A DNA stretch of 5,018 nucleotides from Candidatus Bathyarchaeota archaeon (GTDB lineage: Archaea > Thermoproteota > Bathyarchaeia > Bathyarchaeales > Bathyarchaeaceae): the NCBI GenBank assembly GCA_014859755.1, contig JACUTO010000116.1, forward strand, positions 1 through 5,018, given 5' to 3'. The position numbers and the translations under genes were made by a program. Of this stretch, positions 1-5,018 are shown piece after piece. The notes under the pieces are model-generated. The model saw only the letters and a program-made list of their open reading frames with translations. It was not told the DNA's origin and ran no database searches. Each line of letters opens with the position of its first letter. Positions within the stretch are counted from its first letter, which is position 1.

Positions 1-62
1 AGATGTGAACATTTCATGGCAACGAACGTTTTAAGCTTTATCTTCCTTTCAACCATTTTCAT
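1..62 (-). CDS. possible 5' end of a divergent gene, running off the left edge
   Basis: Read on the minus strand, an ATG at 62-60 opens a frame with no stop to base 1 (about 20 codons). The product begins MKMVERKIKLKTFVAMKCSH, lysine-rich and protein-like. The same frame is also open upstream to a TGA at 131-129, with sensible residues (FQFVKEILDGHTSKV), but no alternative start codon is obvious there. No Shine-Dalgarno-like sequence precedes the ATG. If real, it is divergent from the SHMT-like gene and the two share the region 63-130 as promoter space. I do not recognise the protein. An open frame this short can occur by chance, so this is a weak call. Confidence 0.2.
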   Translation of the reverse strand, partial: MKMVERKIKLKTFVAMKCSH

Positions 63-130
63 GACTTTAGAAGTGTGACCATCAAGTATTTCTTTAACAA
101 ACTGAAATGATACAGGTCTAGGTGTTAGTC

Positions 131-1309
131 ATGATCGACGAACTCTTGAGTTTGATCAAACGGCATGAGCGATGGCGTGGGCGGGAATGCGTCAACTTAA
201 TTCCCTCAGAAAATGTTATGAGCCCCGCGGTTCGCTCCCTCCTCTCCTCTGATCTTGGGCACCGATACACATCGAGGGAGAAATTCTACATGGGCACCCG
301 CTTCATCGACGAAACCGAACAGTATGGAGAGGAACTCGCCAAAAACCTATTCGGATCTGAAACCGCGGATCTGCGTCCCCTCTCAGGCCACATAGCCGAC
401 CTCACCTTCCTCGCCTGCTTCACAAACCCTGAAGATACAGTCTTATGCGTTTCACCGGATGACGGAGGATATCCGGGATTCTGGGAAAAGGGATTATCAA
501 GATTACTGAAACTCAGAATGATACGATTCCCCTTCTCAAAAGAAAACATGAACATCAAAGTCGAGGAGACCACAGATCTGATCCTACGGAAGAAACCCAA
601 GGTAGTCATTTTCGGAGCAAGCATAATTCTGTTTCCCCATCCCCTGCGGGCACTCGCAAAAGCTACACATAACATTGGCGCCCACGTCGGATACGATGGC
701 TCCCATGTACTGGGCTTAATAGCGGGAGGAGAGTTTCAAGACCCGCTTCGAGAAGGCTCCCAAGCCCTCTTCGGTTCCACCCACAAAACTTTCTTTGGGC
801 CTCAAGGCGGAATAATTCTCGCCGACAAGGAGCACGGTGAAATCGTCAAGAAACGAATTCACCCAGAGTTCGTGGACAACGCCCACTGGAACCGGATAGC
901 CGCCTTGACCTTAGCCCTTGCGGAAATGAAGAGTTACGGAAAAGAATACGCTGGACAGGTGGTTCGAAATGCACAAACTCTCGCTAAGGCTCTAGCTGAA
1001 GACGGATTTCCCGTAGCATGTCCCCAGCTTGGTTACACGCGATCCCATCAGGTTCTCCTCAATTACGGCGGCTACAAAGAAGGCGGAGTCATAGCCAGAA
1101 AGCTTGAAAGGGCGAACATCATCGTTGACAGCGGTGTTAGACTCGGAGTTTGTGAAGCAACTCGAAGGGGAATGAAGGGGGAGGAAATGCAGAGAATCGC
1201 GCTTTTCATAAAAAGGATGGTTATTGACGATGAGGACCCGAATAGCGTTAAAGGGGACGTTATGAAATTCGTTAAAGAGTTTCAGGAAATCGAATATTGC
1301 TTCAAATAG
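131..1309 (+). CDS. glyA: serine hydroxymethyltransferase-like PLP enzyme (divergent SHMT)
   Basis: Fold-type I pyridoxal-phosphate enzyme of the SHMT family. SHMT interconverts serine and glycine, passing the one-carbon unit to a pterin (H4MPT or folate) in the cytoplasm. Numbered from the ATG at 131 (392 aa), visible landmarks are IPSEN near 24-28, SGH at 85-87, the PLP-contacting YDGSH with D189 and H192, the Schiff-base lysine K219 in STHKTFFGPQGG, and the carboxylate arginine R337 in a VRLGVCEATRRGM segment. It is shorter than typical SHMTs (about 415-430 aa). The usual AEG part of the YAEG...RYYGG loop is missing (RYTSREKFYMG instead), and the cofactor-stacking His is Tyr114. I prefer ATG 131 because GGTG at 121-124 lies six bases before it; an in-frame GTG at 122 would add three residues. 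A weak TATA-like CTTTAAC lies at 92-98. Family membership is secure, but the exact substrate is not. Confidence 0.82.
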   Translation: MIDELLSLIKRHERWRGRECVNLIPSENVMSPAVRSLLSSDLGHRYTSREKFYMGTRFIDETEQYGEELAKNLFGSETADLRPLSGHIADLTFLACFTNPEDTVLCVSPDDGGYPGFWEKGLSRLLKLRMIRFPFSKENMNIKVEETTDLILRKKPKVVIFGASIILFPHPLRALAKATHNIGAHVGYDGSHVLGLIAGGEFQDPLREGSQALFGSTHKTFFGPQGGIILADKEHGEIVKKRIHPEFVDNAHWNRIAALTLALAEMKSYGKEYAGQVVRNAQTLAKALAEDGFPVACPQLGYTRSHQVLLNYGGYKEGGVIARKLERANIIVDSGVRLGVCEATRRGMKGEEMQRIALFIKRMVIDDEDPNSVKGDVMKFVKEFQEIEYCFK

Positions 1310-1371
1310 TGTTACTTCTACGCTAACGGCTGAAAATCGACTTGTCGCCTTCTTCAACGAACTTGCAGTGA

Positions 1372-2367
1372 CTACTTTTTGAAGTGGGGGATTATCGTTT
1401 CGCTTATGAGATCGATGGATTTTCGGACGTTGGGACCTATAGGTGAACCCACAACGAATTGGGAGATACCGGCTTTCAGAAGTCTGTCGATCTTTTCGAT
1501 ACACAGGTCGGGAGTGCCGCAAACAGAGAAGGCTTCTATCATTTCCGGAGACACCGAACCGAAGGCTTGACCAAAATCGCCCGCCTTCAAAGCCCCTCGA
1601 ATCTTATCAGCCTTTTTCAGGTCCACATCATGTCTTTCCAATATCACGTTTGGGCTGCCAGCAACTATGAAGGCAACAACGGGAACCGCCGCCTTCGCGG
1701 CTTTTTCTTCCTGCTTGTGCACCGAGAAAGACGTGTAAGCAGTGACATCTACATCGGTCAACTTCTTTCCGGCTTCGCTGACTCCCTTCTTTATGCGACC
1801 CACCGCATAGTCTACATCTTTGGGATGAGAGGCATTTATCAGAACTCCGTCGCCAATTCTTCCAGCGGTCTCAAGCATTTTGGGTCCCTGAGCGCCCACA
1901 TAAATTGGAATTTGCCCTTTTGGTTTGAAGTTGAACTTGGTGCCCATCGCTTTGAAAACTTGCCCTTCGAAAGTGACCCTCTTTCTCTCCATCATCCTCC
2001 TGAAGATTTCAATGGTTTCTACGACTGCCGTGAGCGGTTTCCGCATCTCCACCCCTGTAGCCGCTAGAGTTGTTTTGTCTCCTGCGCCTATGCCCAGAAC
2101 CACTCGTCCCGGAGCTAACTCATCTAACGACGCGATGGACTGTGCTGTCATGACAGGATTGATGAGGTAAGGGTTGGTCACTCCCGGACCAAGCACGATT
2201 TTTTTGGTGTAGATTGCCGCTGCTGTGAGGGTGACGTAGACGTTGCGGTTGTTGTAGTGATCGGTTATCCAGAGGTTATCGAATCCTCTCTTCTCAGCTT
2301 GAATAGCATAGTAAATTGTTTTCCAATACGCCTCTTGGGGAACAAATTCTATTCCAAACTTAACCAT
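1372..2367 (-). CDS. mer: 5,10-methylene-tetrahydromethanopterin reductase (F420-dependent)
   Basis: Mer reduces methylene-H4MPT to methyl-H4MPT with reduced coenzyme F420 (or the reverse), in the methyl branch of the archaeal Wood-Ljungdahl and methanogenesis pathways. The 331-aa protein fills the family length and belongs to the bacterial luciferase-like (beta/alpha)8 superfamily. Characteristic segments are the start VKFGIEFVP, ITDHYNNRNVY (34-44), GPGVTNPY (60-67), LGIGAGDK (91-98), YVGAQGPKM (156-164), VAFIVAGSP (231-239) and VGSPIGP (306-312). I chose ATG 2367-2365 because family members start at this point and GGTGGTG at 2380-2374 stands six bases upstream. An earlier in-frame ATG at 2388 would overlap the upstream stop as ATGA and add seven residues. 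It is the second gene of a minus-strand pair and converges on the SHMT-like gene. It ends in TAG. Confidence 0.95.
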   Translation of the reverse strand: MVKFGIEFVPQEAYWKTIYYAIQAEKRGFDNLWITDHYNNRNVYVTLTAAAIYTKKIVLGPGVTNPYLINPVMTAQSIASLDELAPGRVVLGIGAGDKTTLAATGVEMRKPLTAVVETIEIFRRMMERKRVTFEGQVFKAMGTKFNFKPKGQIPIYVGAQGPKMLETAGRIGDGVLINASHPKDVDYAVGRIKKGVSEAGKKLTDVDVTAYTSFSVHKQEEKAAKAAVPVVAFIVAGSPNVILERHDVDLKKADKIRGALKAGDFGQAFGSVSPEMIEAFSVCGTPDLCIEKIDRLLKAGISQFVVGSPIGPNVRKSIDLISETIIPHFKK

Positions 2368-2373
2368 GCCAAA

Positions 2374-2380
2374 CACCACC
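2374..2380 (-). promoter_or_regulatory. ribosome binding site of mer
   Basis: On the minus strand the bases read GGTGGTG, followed by six bases and the mer ATG at 2367. GGTG matches the anti-Shine-Dalgarno end of archaeal 16S rRNA. The site lies in the 17-base gap after the stop of the upstream small gene. It supports the start at 2367 over the upstream ATG at 2388. Confidence 0.6.
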
Positions 2381-2384
2381 CAGA

Positions 2385-2669
2385 TCATTTTGCTTCTCTA
2401 ATCGCTTTCGCAACATCCACCAATTGCAGCTCTTGCTCTAAGAATTCCATAGTCTTTTCAGATTCCAGGAGGACAGCCGCCTCAAGGAGCGCTGCTAGCC
2501 CCGCCTCGGTTGTGAGGGGACCCAGCTGCCATTGACTAAGTATGGTGTTTGCCAAGTCGCTAGGCATTTTGTCTTCTCTCTTAGATTTGAGGACGAAGTT
2601 TAGGAGTTTGTCCGAGAGCTTTTCTCGCTTTTCAACCGGAATCGTCTTAACGATTTTCTGGTAAGCCAT
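2385..2669 (-). CDS. small uncharacterised helical protein, cotranscribed with mer
   Basis: The product is a 94-aa soluble protein starting MAYQKIVKTIPVEKREKLS. I do not recognise a named family. It is rich in Leu, Glu, Lys and Ala, has no Cys, no signal peptide and no membrane segment, and looks all-helical, with a hydrophobic middle (GLAALLEAAVLLE) and an acidic C-terminal helix. Its TGA stop (2387-2385) is 17 bases before the mer start, so the two genes very likely share a transcript and may be translationally coupled. I chose ATG 2669; an upstream in-frame ATG at 2705 would add 12 residues (MLYAFGQERCVD) and crowd the promoter shared with taw1. A role tied to Mer or methyl-branch metabolism is only suggested by position. 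Confidence 0.7.
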   Translation of the reverse strand: MAYQKIVKTIPVEKREKLSDKLLNFVLKSKREDKMPSDLANTILSQWQLGPLTTEAGLAALLEAAVLLESEKTMEFLEQELQLVDVAKAIREAK

Positions 2670-2702
2670 ATCAACACATCTCTCTTGTCCAAATGCGTAG
2701 AG

Positions 2703-2728
2703 CATTTTTATTACAAAGACTTGTTTTT
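2703..2728. promoter_or_regulatory. divergent promoter region between the mer operon and taw1
   Basis: This AT-rich stretch separates the divergent starts at 2669 and 2729. On the plus strand TTTTTATTA (2705-2713) is TATA-like and centred about 21-22 bases before the taw1 ATG. That is the usual archaeal TATA-to-start distance for a leaderless transcript, and no Shine-Dalgarno precedes that ATG. On the minus strand ATAAAAA elements at 2728-2722 and 2711-2705 could serve the small gene and mer with a short leader. The assignment is by spacing and composition only. Confidence 0.4.
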
Positions 2729-3718
2729 ATGTCTTTAGGAAACACTTGGACGTCTGAGACATTGCAACCTTTAGTTCCCAACGAAATCCTTCGCATGCTA
2801 AAGAACCAAAAATATCATTTGGTGGGAAGCCACTCGGCTGTCAAACGTTGCAGATGGCTCTACGAAGCCCTCGTCCACGATCGATCTTGCTACAAGCAGA
2901 AGTTCTACGGAATAAAGAGCCATCAATGCCTTCAGATGACCCCTGCGGTTTTTTACTGCACCCTGCGCTGTCGCTTCTGTTGGCGCGCCCAAAGCGGAGA
3001 CCATGGATTAAAATGGGAAGAAACCCAACTGCCCAACTGGGATGCTCCAGAAGACATAATCGAAGGCTGCGTTAAGGAGCAGCTCAAGATTTTGAGCGGA
3101 TACAAAGGAAATCCCAAAGCCAACTCAAAGAAATACCGAGAAGCCTTGACGCCCAAGCATGCAGCCATAAGCCTAACAGGCGAGCCCACCCTATACTCTC
3201 ATCTAGACAGCTTGATCCAAGGCTTTCATAGACGAGGCTTCACCACATTCTTGGTCTCCAACGGAACAGTCCCCGAAACCCTATCCAGATTGGGCGAAGA
3301 ACCCACCCAACTCTACATCTCGGTTTCCGCCTTCGATAAGAAAATGTTCACACAAGTTTGCCGCCCGCACATTCCGGAAGCCTGGAAAAAACTCAACGAA
3401 ACCCTATCCTTGCTTCCCAGTTTCAAATGCCCCACAGTAATCAGGCTGACTTTGGCGCGGCACCTAAACCTGAAACATCCTGAACTGTACGCCCGATTGA
3501 TTGAGAAGGCTAATCCAACCTATGTGGAGCCCAAAGCCTACATGCACGTAGGCTTTTCGCGACTGCGTTTAGGGTTCAAAAACATGCCGACCCATCAGGA
3601 GATTCGGGACTTTGCAGCTCGGTTAGCTGAAGAAATGGGCTACAACATTCTTGATGAAGCCCAAGAGAGCCGAGTGGTTTTGCTGAGTCGCTTGGAAAAG
3701 CCTATTAAGCTCGCTTAA
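2729..3718 (+). CDS. taw1: tRNA 4-demethylwyosine synthase (radical SAM)
   Basis: Taw1/TYW1 makes the tricyclic base 4-demethylwyosine from N1-methylguanosine at position 37 of tRNA-Phe, using pyruvate and S-adenosylmethionine. Numbered from ATG 2729 (329 aa), three cysteines C41, C54 and C67 sit exactly 13 apart, as for the auxiliary 4Fe-4S cluster. The radical-SAM motif is C77-x3-C81-x2-C84 (CTLRCRFCWR). K56, two residues after C54 in CYKQKFYGI, matches the lysine reported to bind pyruvate in Pyrococcus Taw1. SLTGEPTLY (148-156), the VSNGT strand and YISVSAFD are the later radical-SAM barrel elements. There is no flavodoxin domain, as expected for archaea. An in-frame ATG at 2693 would add 12 residues, but the promoter and family length favour 2729. 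The gene stands alone on this strand. It ends in TAA. Confidence 0.95.
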   Translation: MSLGNTWTSETLQPLVPNEILRMLKNQKYHLVGSHSAVKRCRWLYEALVHDRSCYKQKFYGIKSHQCLQMTPAVFYCTLRCRFCWRAQSGDHGLKWEETQLPNWDAPEDIIEGCVKEQLKILSGYKGNPKANSKKYREALTPKHAAISLTGEPTLYSHLDSLIQGFHRRGFTTFLVSNGTVPETLSRLGEEPTQLYISVSAFDKKMFTQVCRPHIPEAWKKLNETLSLLPSFKCPTVIRLTLARHLNLKHPELYARLIEKANPTYVEPKAYMHVGFSRLRLGFKNMPTHQEIRDFAARLAEEMGYNILDEAQESRVVLLSRLEKPIKLA

Positions 3719-3916
3719 AGCTTCATTTTGGAAGCATTTCTGGCTGTGAGCAAAATGTCGTCGAGGCTTCTTTTGTTGGTTGCTTGGTGAAGCACTTAGC
3801 GAAAATAAATTTGTGATAGTTGCTGTAATATCGAAAACGGGTTTTTGGAAGTTTGCAGTAATCCTCTCCGTATAATTTATCTCTTACCCACATACAGTAT
3901 ATTGTTTCGACTAACG

Positions 3917-4216
3917 ATGGAAATGAAGGTTAAAAGATATCCTACTGGATACTTGAAAGCTATCACTTAACATGAAGAAAATTCGTGTTTCTGGAAATCA
4001 GATTTAACTGAATGCCCTACGTTTAAGGATATGAAATTGGAACTTGAAGTCACATTGATGGTTGATTGGTGGAATAACGAACATCATGATGAATTTGAAA
4101 TCTGGTGGAGTTTGCTTAGAAATAGATGGAAGAAATACAGAAGAAACAATCTATGTGATGTTGAATTATCTCCTAAACAATCAATCATATGTCTACCCTT
4201 AAAGACGAAAGAGTAA
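3917..4216 (+). pseudogene. probable decayed gene with internal stop; contains a 61-codon ORF at 4031-4216
   Basis: From ATG 3917 the frame reads MEMKVKRYPTGYLKAIT, meets TAA at 3968-3970, and stays open in the same frame to TAA 4214-4216. The second part includes FWKSDLTECPTFKDM and then a 61-codon ORF from ATG 4031 with a Trp-rich, charged segment (VDWWNNEHHDEFEIWWSLL) and KSIL-type basic residues after it (RNRWKKYRRNN). The tryptophan and charge pattern looks like real protein rather than random AT-rich sequence. I do not recognise the family. Protein-like residues continue in another frame from 4221 to 4451, broken by TAG 4284, TAG 4311 and TAA 4383. Most likely this is a gene in decay. 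The alternative is a genuine small protein from ATG 4031, or chance. Confidence 0.3.
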
Positions 4217-4433
4217 CTAATCCAACTATCCAAACTATGAATGTGGCATACCATACTGGAAGGACAGATTGATGACCATGGAATAGGTTATGATATATGG
4301 AAACAAGAAATAGCGAAATCCAGCAACCTACAGTCCAAAAGACCTTTACGTCTTTCATGACTGGTACGAAGTTGTGTTTTCATAAAAGACTTCTGTATTG
4401 CAGATTGGTTTTCAAAATAAGGATGGAGAAGTT

Positions 4434-4450
4434 CTAAGCCAAGTTCTTAG
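4434..4450. repeat. small inverted and tandem repeat upstream of the regulator promoter
   Basis: CTAAG (4434-4438) and CTTAG (4446-4450) form an inverted repeat around seven bases. The same region is a near-perfect direct repeat: AAGTTCTAAG at 4429-4438 and AAGTTCTTAG at 4441-4450, 12 bases apart. It lies just upstream of the regulator's TATA box and could be a regulator-binding site. This is inferred from position and symmetry only. Confidence 0.35.
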
Positions 4451-4460
4451 TTAAGATTCT

Positions 4461-4483
4461 GAAACGATTTATAACTGAATCGT
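4461..4483 (+). promoter_or_regulatory. promoter of the winged-helix gene, with operator-like dyad
   Basis: The sequence GAAACGATTTATAACTG carries a purine-rich BRE-like part (4461-4466) and a TATA box TTTATAA (4468-4474). This predicts transcription start near 4496-4500 and a short leader before the ATG at 4510. ACGATT (4464-4469) and AATCGT (4478-4483) form a perfect 6-base inverted repeat around eight bases that include most of the TATA box. Such a placement suits a repressor that blocks TBP. Autoregulation by the adjacent gene is an inference. Confidence 0.5.
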
Positions 4484-4509
4484 AATAATCAAGACATGGT
4501 TTGCTGATT

Positions 4510-4860
4510 ATGCGAAGATCAAAGCTGGAACTACACATCGACGTTCTTAAAGCTCTGGCTTGTCATGGACGGTTAAAGCTAACTCACGTTATGTATAAGG
4601 CTGGCGTGAACTTCGGTGTTCTAAAACAATGCTTGAACCTGCTCATCCAACATAACCTCGTTGAAGAACACACTTTGCACAAAAAAAGCCACAAAACAAA
4701 AGTTGTCTACGCCATCACAGAAAAAGGTTTAACAGCACTCAAAAACGCTTTGGAAATAAATAATGCTCTCCAAATAACTGAAGAAACAAACCTTCCCAGC
4801 ATTGCCATGTCAAGCAAAAGCCACAACATCAGTAAACAAGATTTTCATTTAACAGAATAG
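4510..4860 (+). CDS. winged helix-turn-helix transcriptional regulator (archaeal, HTH_45-like)
   Basis: This 116-aa DNA-binding protein has the start typical of a small archaeal winged-helix family (MRRSKLELHIDVLKALA). Helix 1 covers about residues 6-18, helix 2 about 23-30 (KLTHVMYK), the recognition helix about 34-47 (NFGVLKQCLNLLIQ), and the wing about 50-72, ending in VVYAITEKG. A helix follows to about 85 and then a polar tail of about 30 residues rich in Ser, Asn and Gln, possibly disordered. There is no ligand domain or metal-binding cluster. ATG 4510 fits the family start; TTG 4501 in frame would add three residues. It has its own promoter and ends in TAG. The target genes are unknown, but the dyad in its own promoter suggests autoregulation. 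Confidence 0.85.
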   Translation: MRRSKLELHIDVLKALACHGRLKLTHVMYKAGVNFGVLKQCLNLLIQHNLVEEHTLHKKSHKTKVVYAITEKGLTALKNALEINNALQITEETNLPSIAMSSKSHNISKQDFHLTE

Positions 4861-4879
4861 TCCAGAACCTAAAGTCAAA

Positions 4880-4999
4880 GTGTTTATTCCCCTGTATGAA
4901 CCATTAGAAGTTACTAAATGTGAGAAATGTGGAAGAGTTTTAGCAGAACCAAAAGAACTAAAAGACTTCTGGAAGACACAAGAGAAATATTGTGACTAG
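4880..4999 (+). CDS. small zinc-finger-like protein, possibly truncated by a TAG
   Basis: From GTG 4880 a 39-codon frame reads VFIPLYEPLEV, then TKCEKCGRVLAEP with a CX2C pair (C14, C17), and ends KYCD (C38) at TAG 4997-4999. The next two codons after the TAG are CAT TTC and then TGA. Reading through the TAG would therefore give CX2C-x20-CX2H, a complete four-ligand zinc site. The frame is also open upstream to a TAA at 4850, with proline- and lysine-rich residues (QNSPEPKVKV), so it may once have continued from the winged-helix gene through a frameshift. No Shine-Dalgarno sequence precedes the GTG. It is either a broken gene, the detached tail of the regulator, or a real small protein with an incomplete site. 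Confidence 0.35.
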   Translation: MFIPLYEPLEVTKCEKCGRVLAEPKELKDFWKTQEKYCD

Positions 5000-5018
5000 C
5001 ATTTCTGAACGAGGGTTG

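Larger units (their letters stand above)
3719..4463. other. gene-poor, AT-rich stretch with decayed coding remains
   Basis: There is no clear intact gene between taw1 and the regulator promoter. Base composition drops: one sampled 60-base line at 4081-4140 is 20/60 G+C, against 30/60 at 901-960. Right after the taw1 stop there is a small inverted repeat GCTTC/GAAGC (3720-3724, 3731-3735) and a second, TGCTT-ggtg-AAGCA, at 3781-3794. A T5 run at 3842-3846 could serve termination. On the minus strand a 56-codon frame (ATG 3893 to TGA 3723) is open, and another frame ends protein-like at 3715. On the plus strand protein-like fragments with internal stops extend from 3917 to about 4451. I found no tRNA or CRISPR repeat here. 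Confidence 0.5.

Noticed and set aside
992..1522. Long minus-strand open frame spanning the ends of the SHMT-like gene and mer
   Set aside because: It is a shadow of two strongly supported genes in other frames and its translation has no recognisable family features.
1459..2067. Long plus-strand open frame opposite mer
   Set aside because: It is antisense to a certain mer gene and its translation is low in protein-like character, so it is a composition shadow.
2368..2388. Longer mer reading frame starting at ATG 2388
   Set aside because: Family members start at the VKFGIEFVP segment and a GGTGGTG site sits at proper distance from ATG 2367; the ATGA overlap remains possible but less likely.
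4086..4092. ATGATGA resembling a C box of an archaeal C/D guide RNA
   Set aside because: No CTGA D box lies within a suitable distance downstream and the element is inside the Trp-rich open frame.
4284..4313. Two in-frame TAG codons read as pyrrolysine
   Set aside because: The same frame also contains TAA stops, and three well-supported genes in the window use TAG as their terminator.
4383..4971. Thirteen-base direct repeat TAAAAGACTTCTG at 4383-4395 and 4959-4971
   Set aside because: Only 13 AT-rich bases match, the flanks differ, and one copy lies inside a coding-like frame; a chance match is reasonable in 5 kb.

Overview
The window looks like archaeal chromosome, most likely from a member of the Bathyarchaeia or a related lineage with a tetrahydromethanopterin (H4MPT) type C1 metabolism. 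This rests on three things: an unmistakable F420-dependent methylene-H4MPT reductase (Mer), an archaeal-type wyosine synthase (Taw1) without the flavodoxin domain of the eukaryotic enzyme, and a small archaeal winged-helix regulator. Possible archaeal signals are also present: GGTG-type ribosome binding sites, a TATA box with a purine-rich upstream element, and a probably leaderless Taw1 mRNA. The lineage is inferred, because no rRNA is present.

Layout. At the left edge (1-62) a minus-strand reading frame may be the start of a divergent gene leaving the window. A serine hydroxymethyltransferase-like PLP enzyme follows on the plus strand (131-1309). Facing it tail to tail across 62 bases is a minus-strand pair that reads as an operon: a small uncharacterised helical protein (2669-2385), then mer (2367-1372). 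From a short AT-rich divergent promoter region, taw1 runs rightward (2729-3718).

After taw1 the sequence changes. It becomes visibly AT-richer and holds no clear intact gene for about 790 bases. This stretch has small hairpins and protein-like fragments interrupted by stops and frame changes, best read as decayed genes. It ends in a good promoter with dyad symmetry around the TATA box, driving a winged-helix regulator (4510-4860). A small zinc-finger-like frame follows (4880-4999); its CX2C...CX2H pattern is cut by a TAG just before the last ligand.

How the genes fit together. SHMT moves a one-carbon unit between serine and the pterin carrier as the methylene form, and Mer reduces methylene-H4MPT to methyl-H4MPT, so the convergent pair handles the same intermediate. 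However, the SHMT-like protein lacks or alters several classical SHMT active-site residues, so its reaction is less certain than its fold. Taw1 is a tRNA-modification enzyme with no obvious metabolic link to the others.

I see no CRISPR array, insertion sequence, tRNA or rRNA gene. The most interesting points are the altered SHMT-like active site, the small gene coupled to mer, the operator-like dyad at the regulator promoter, and the broken zinc-finger and pseudogene remains at the right end.
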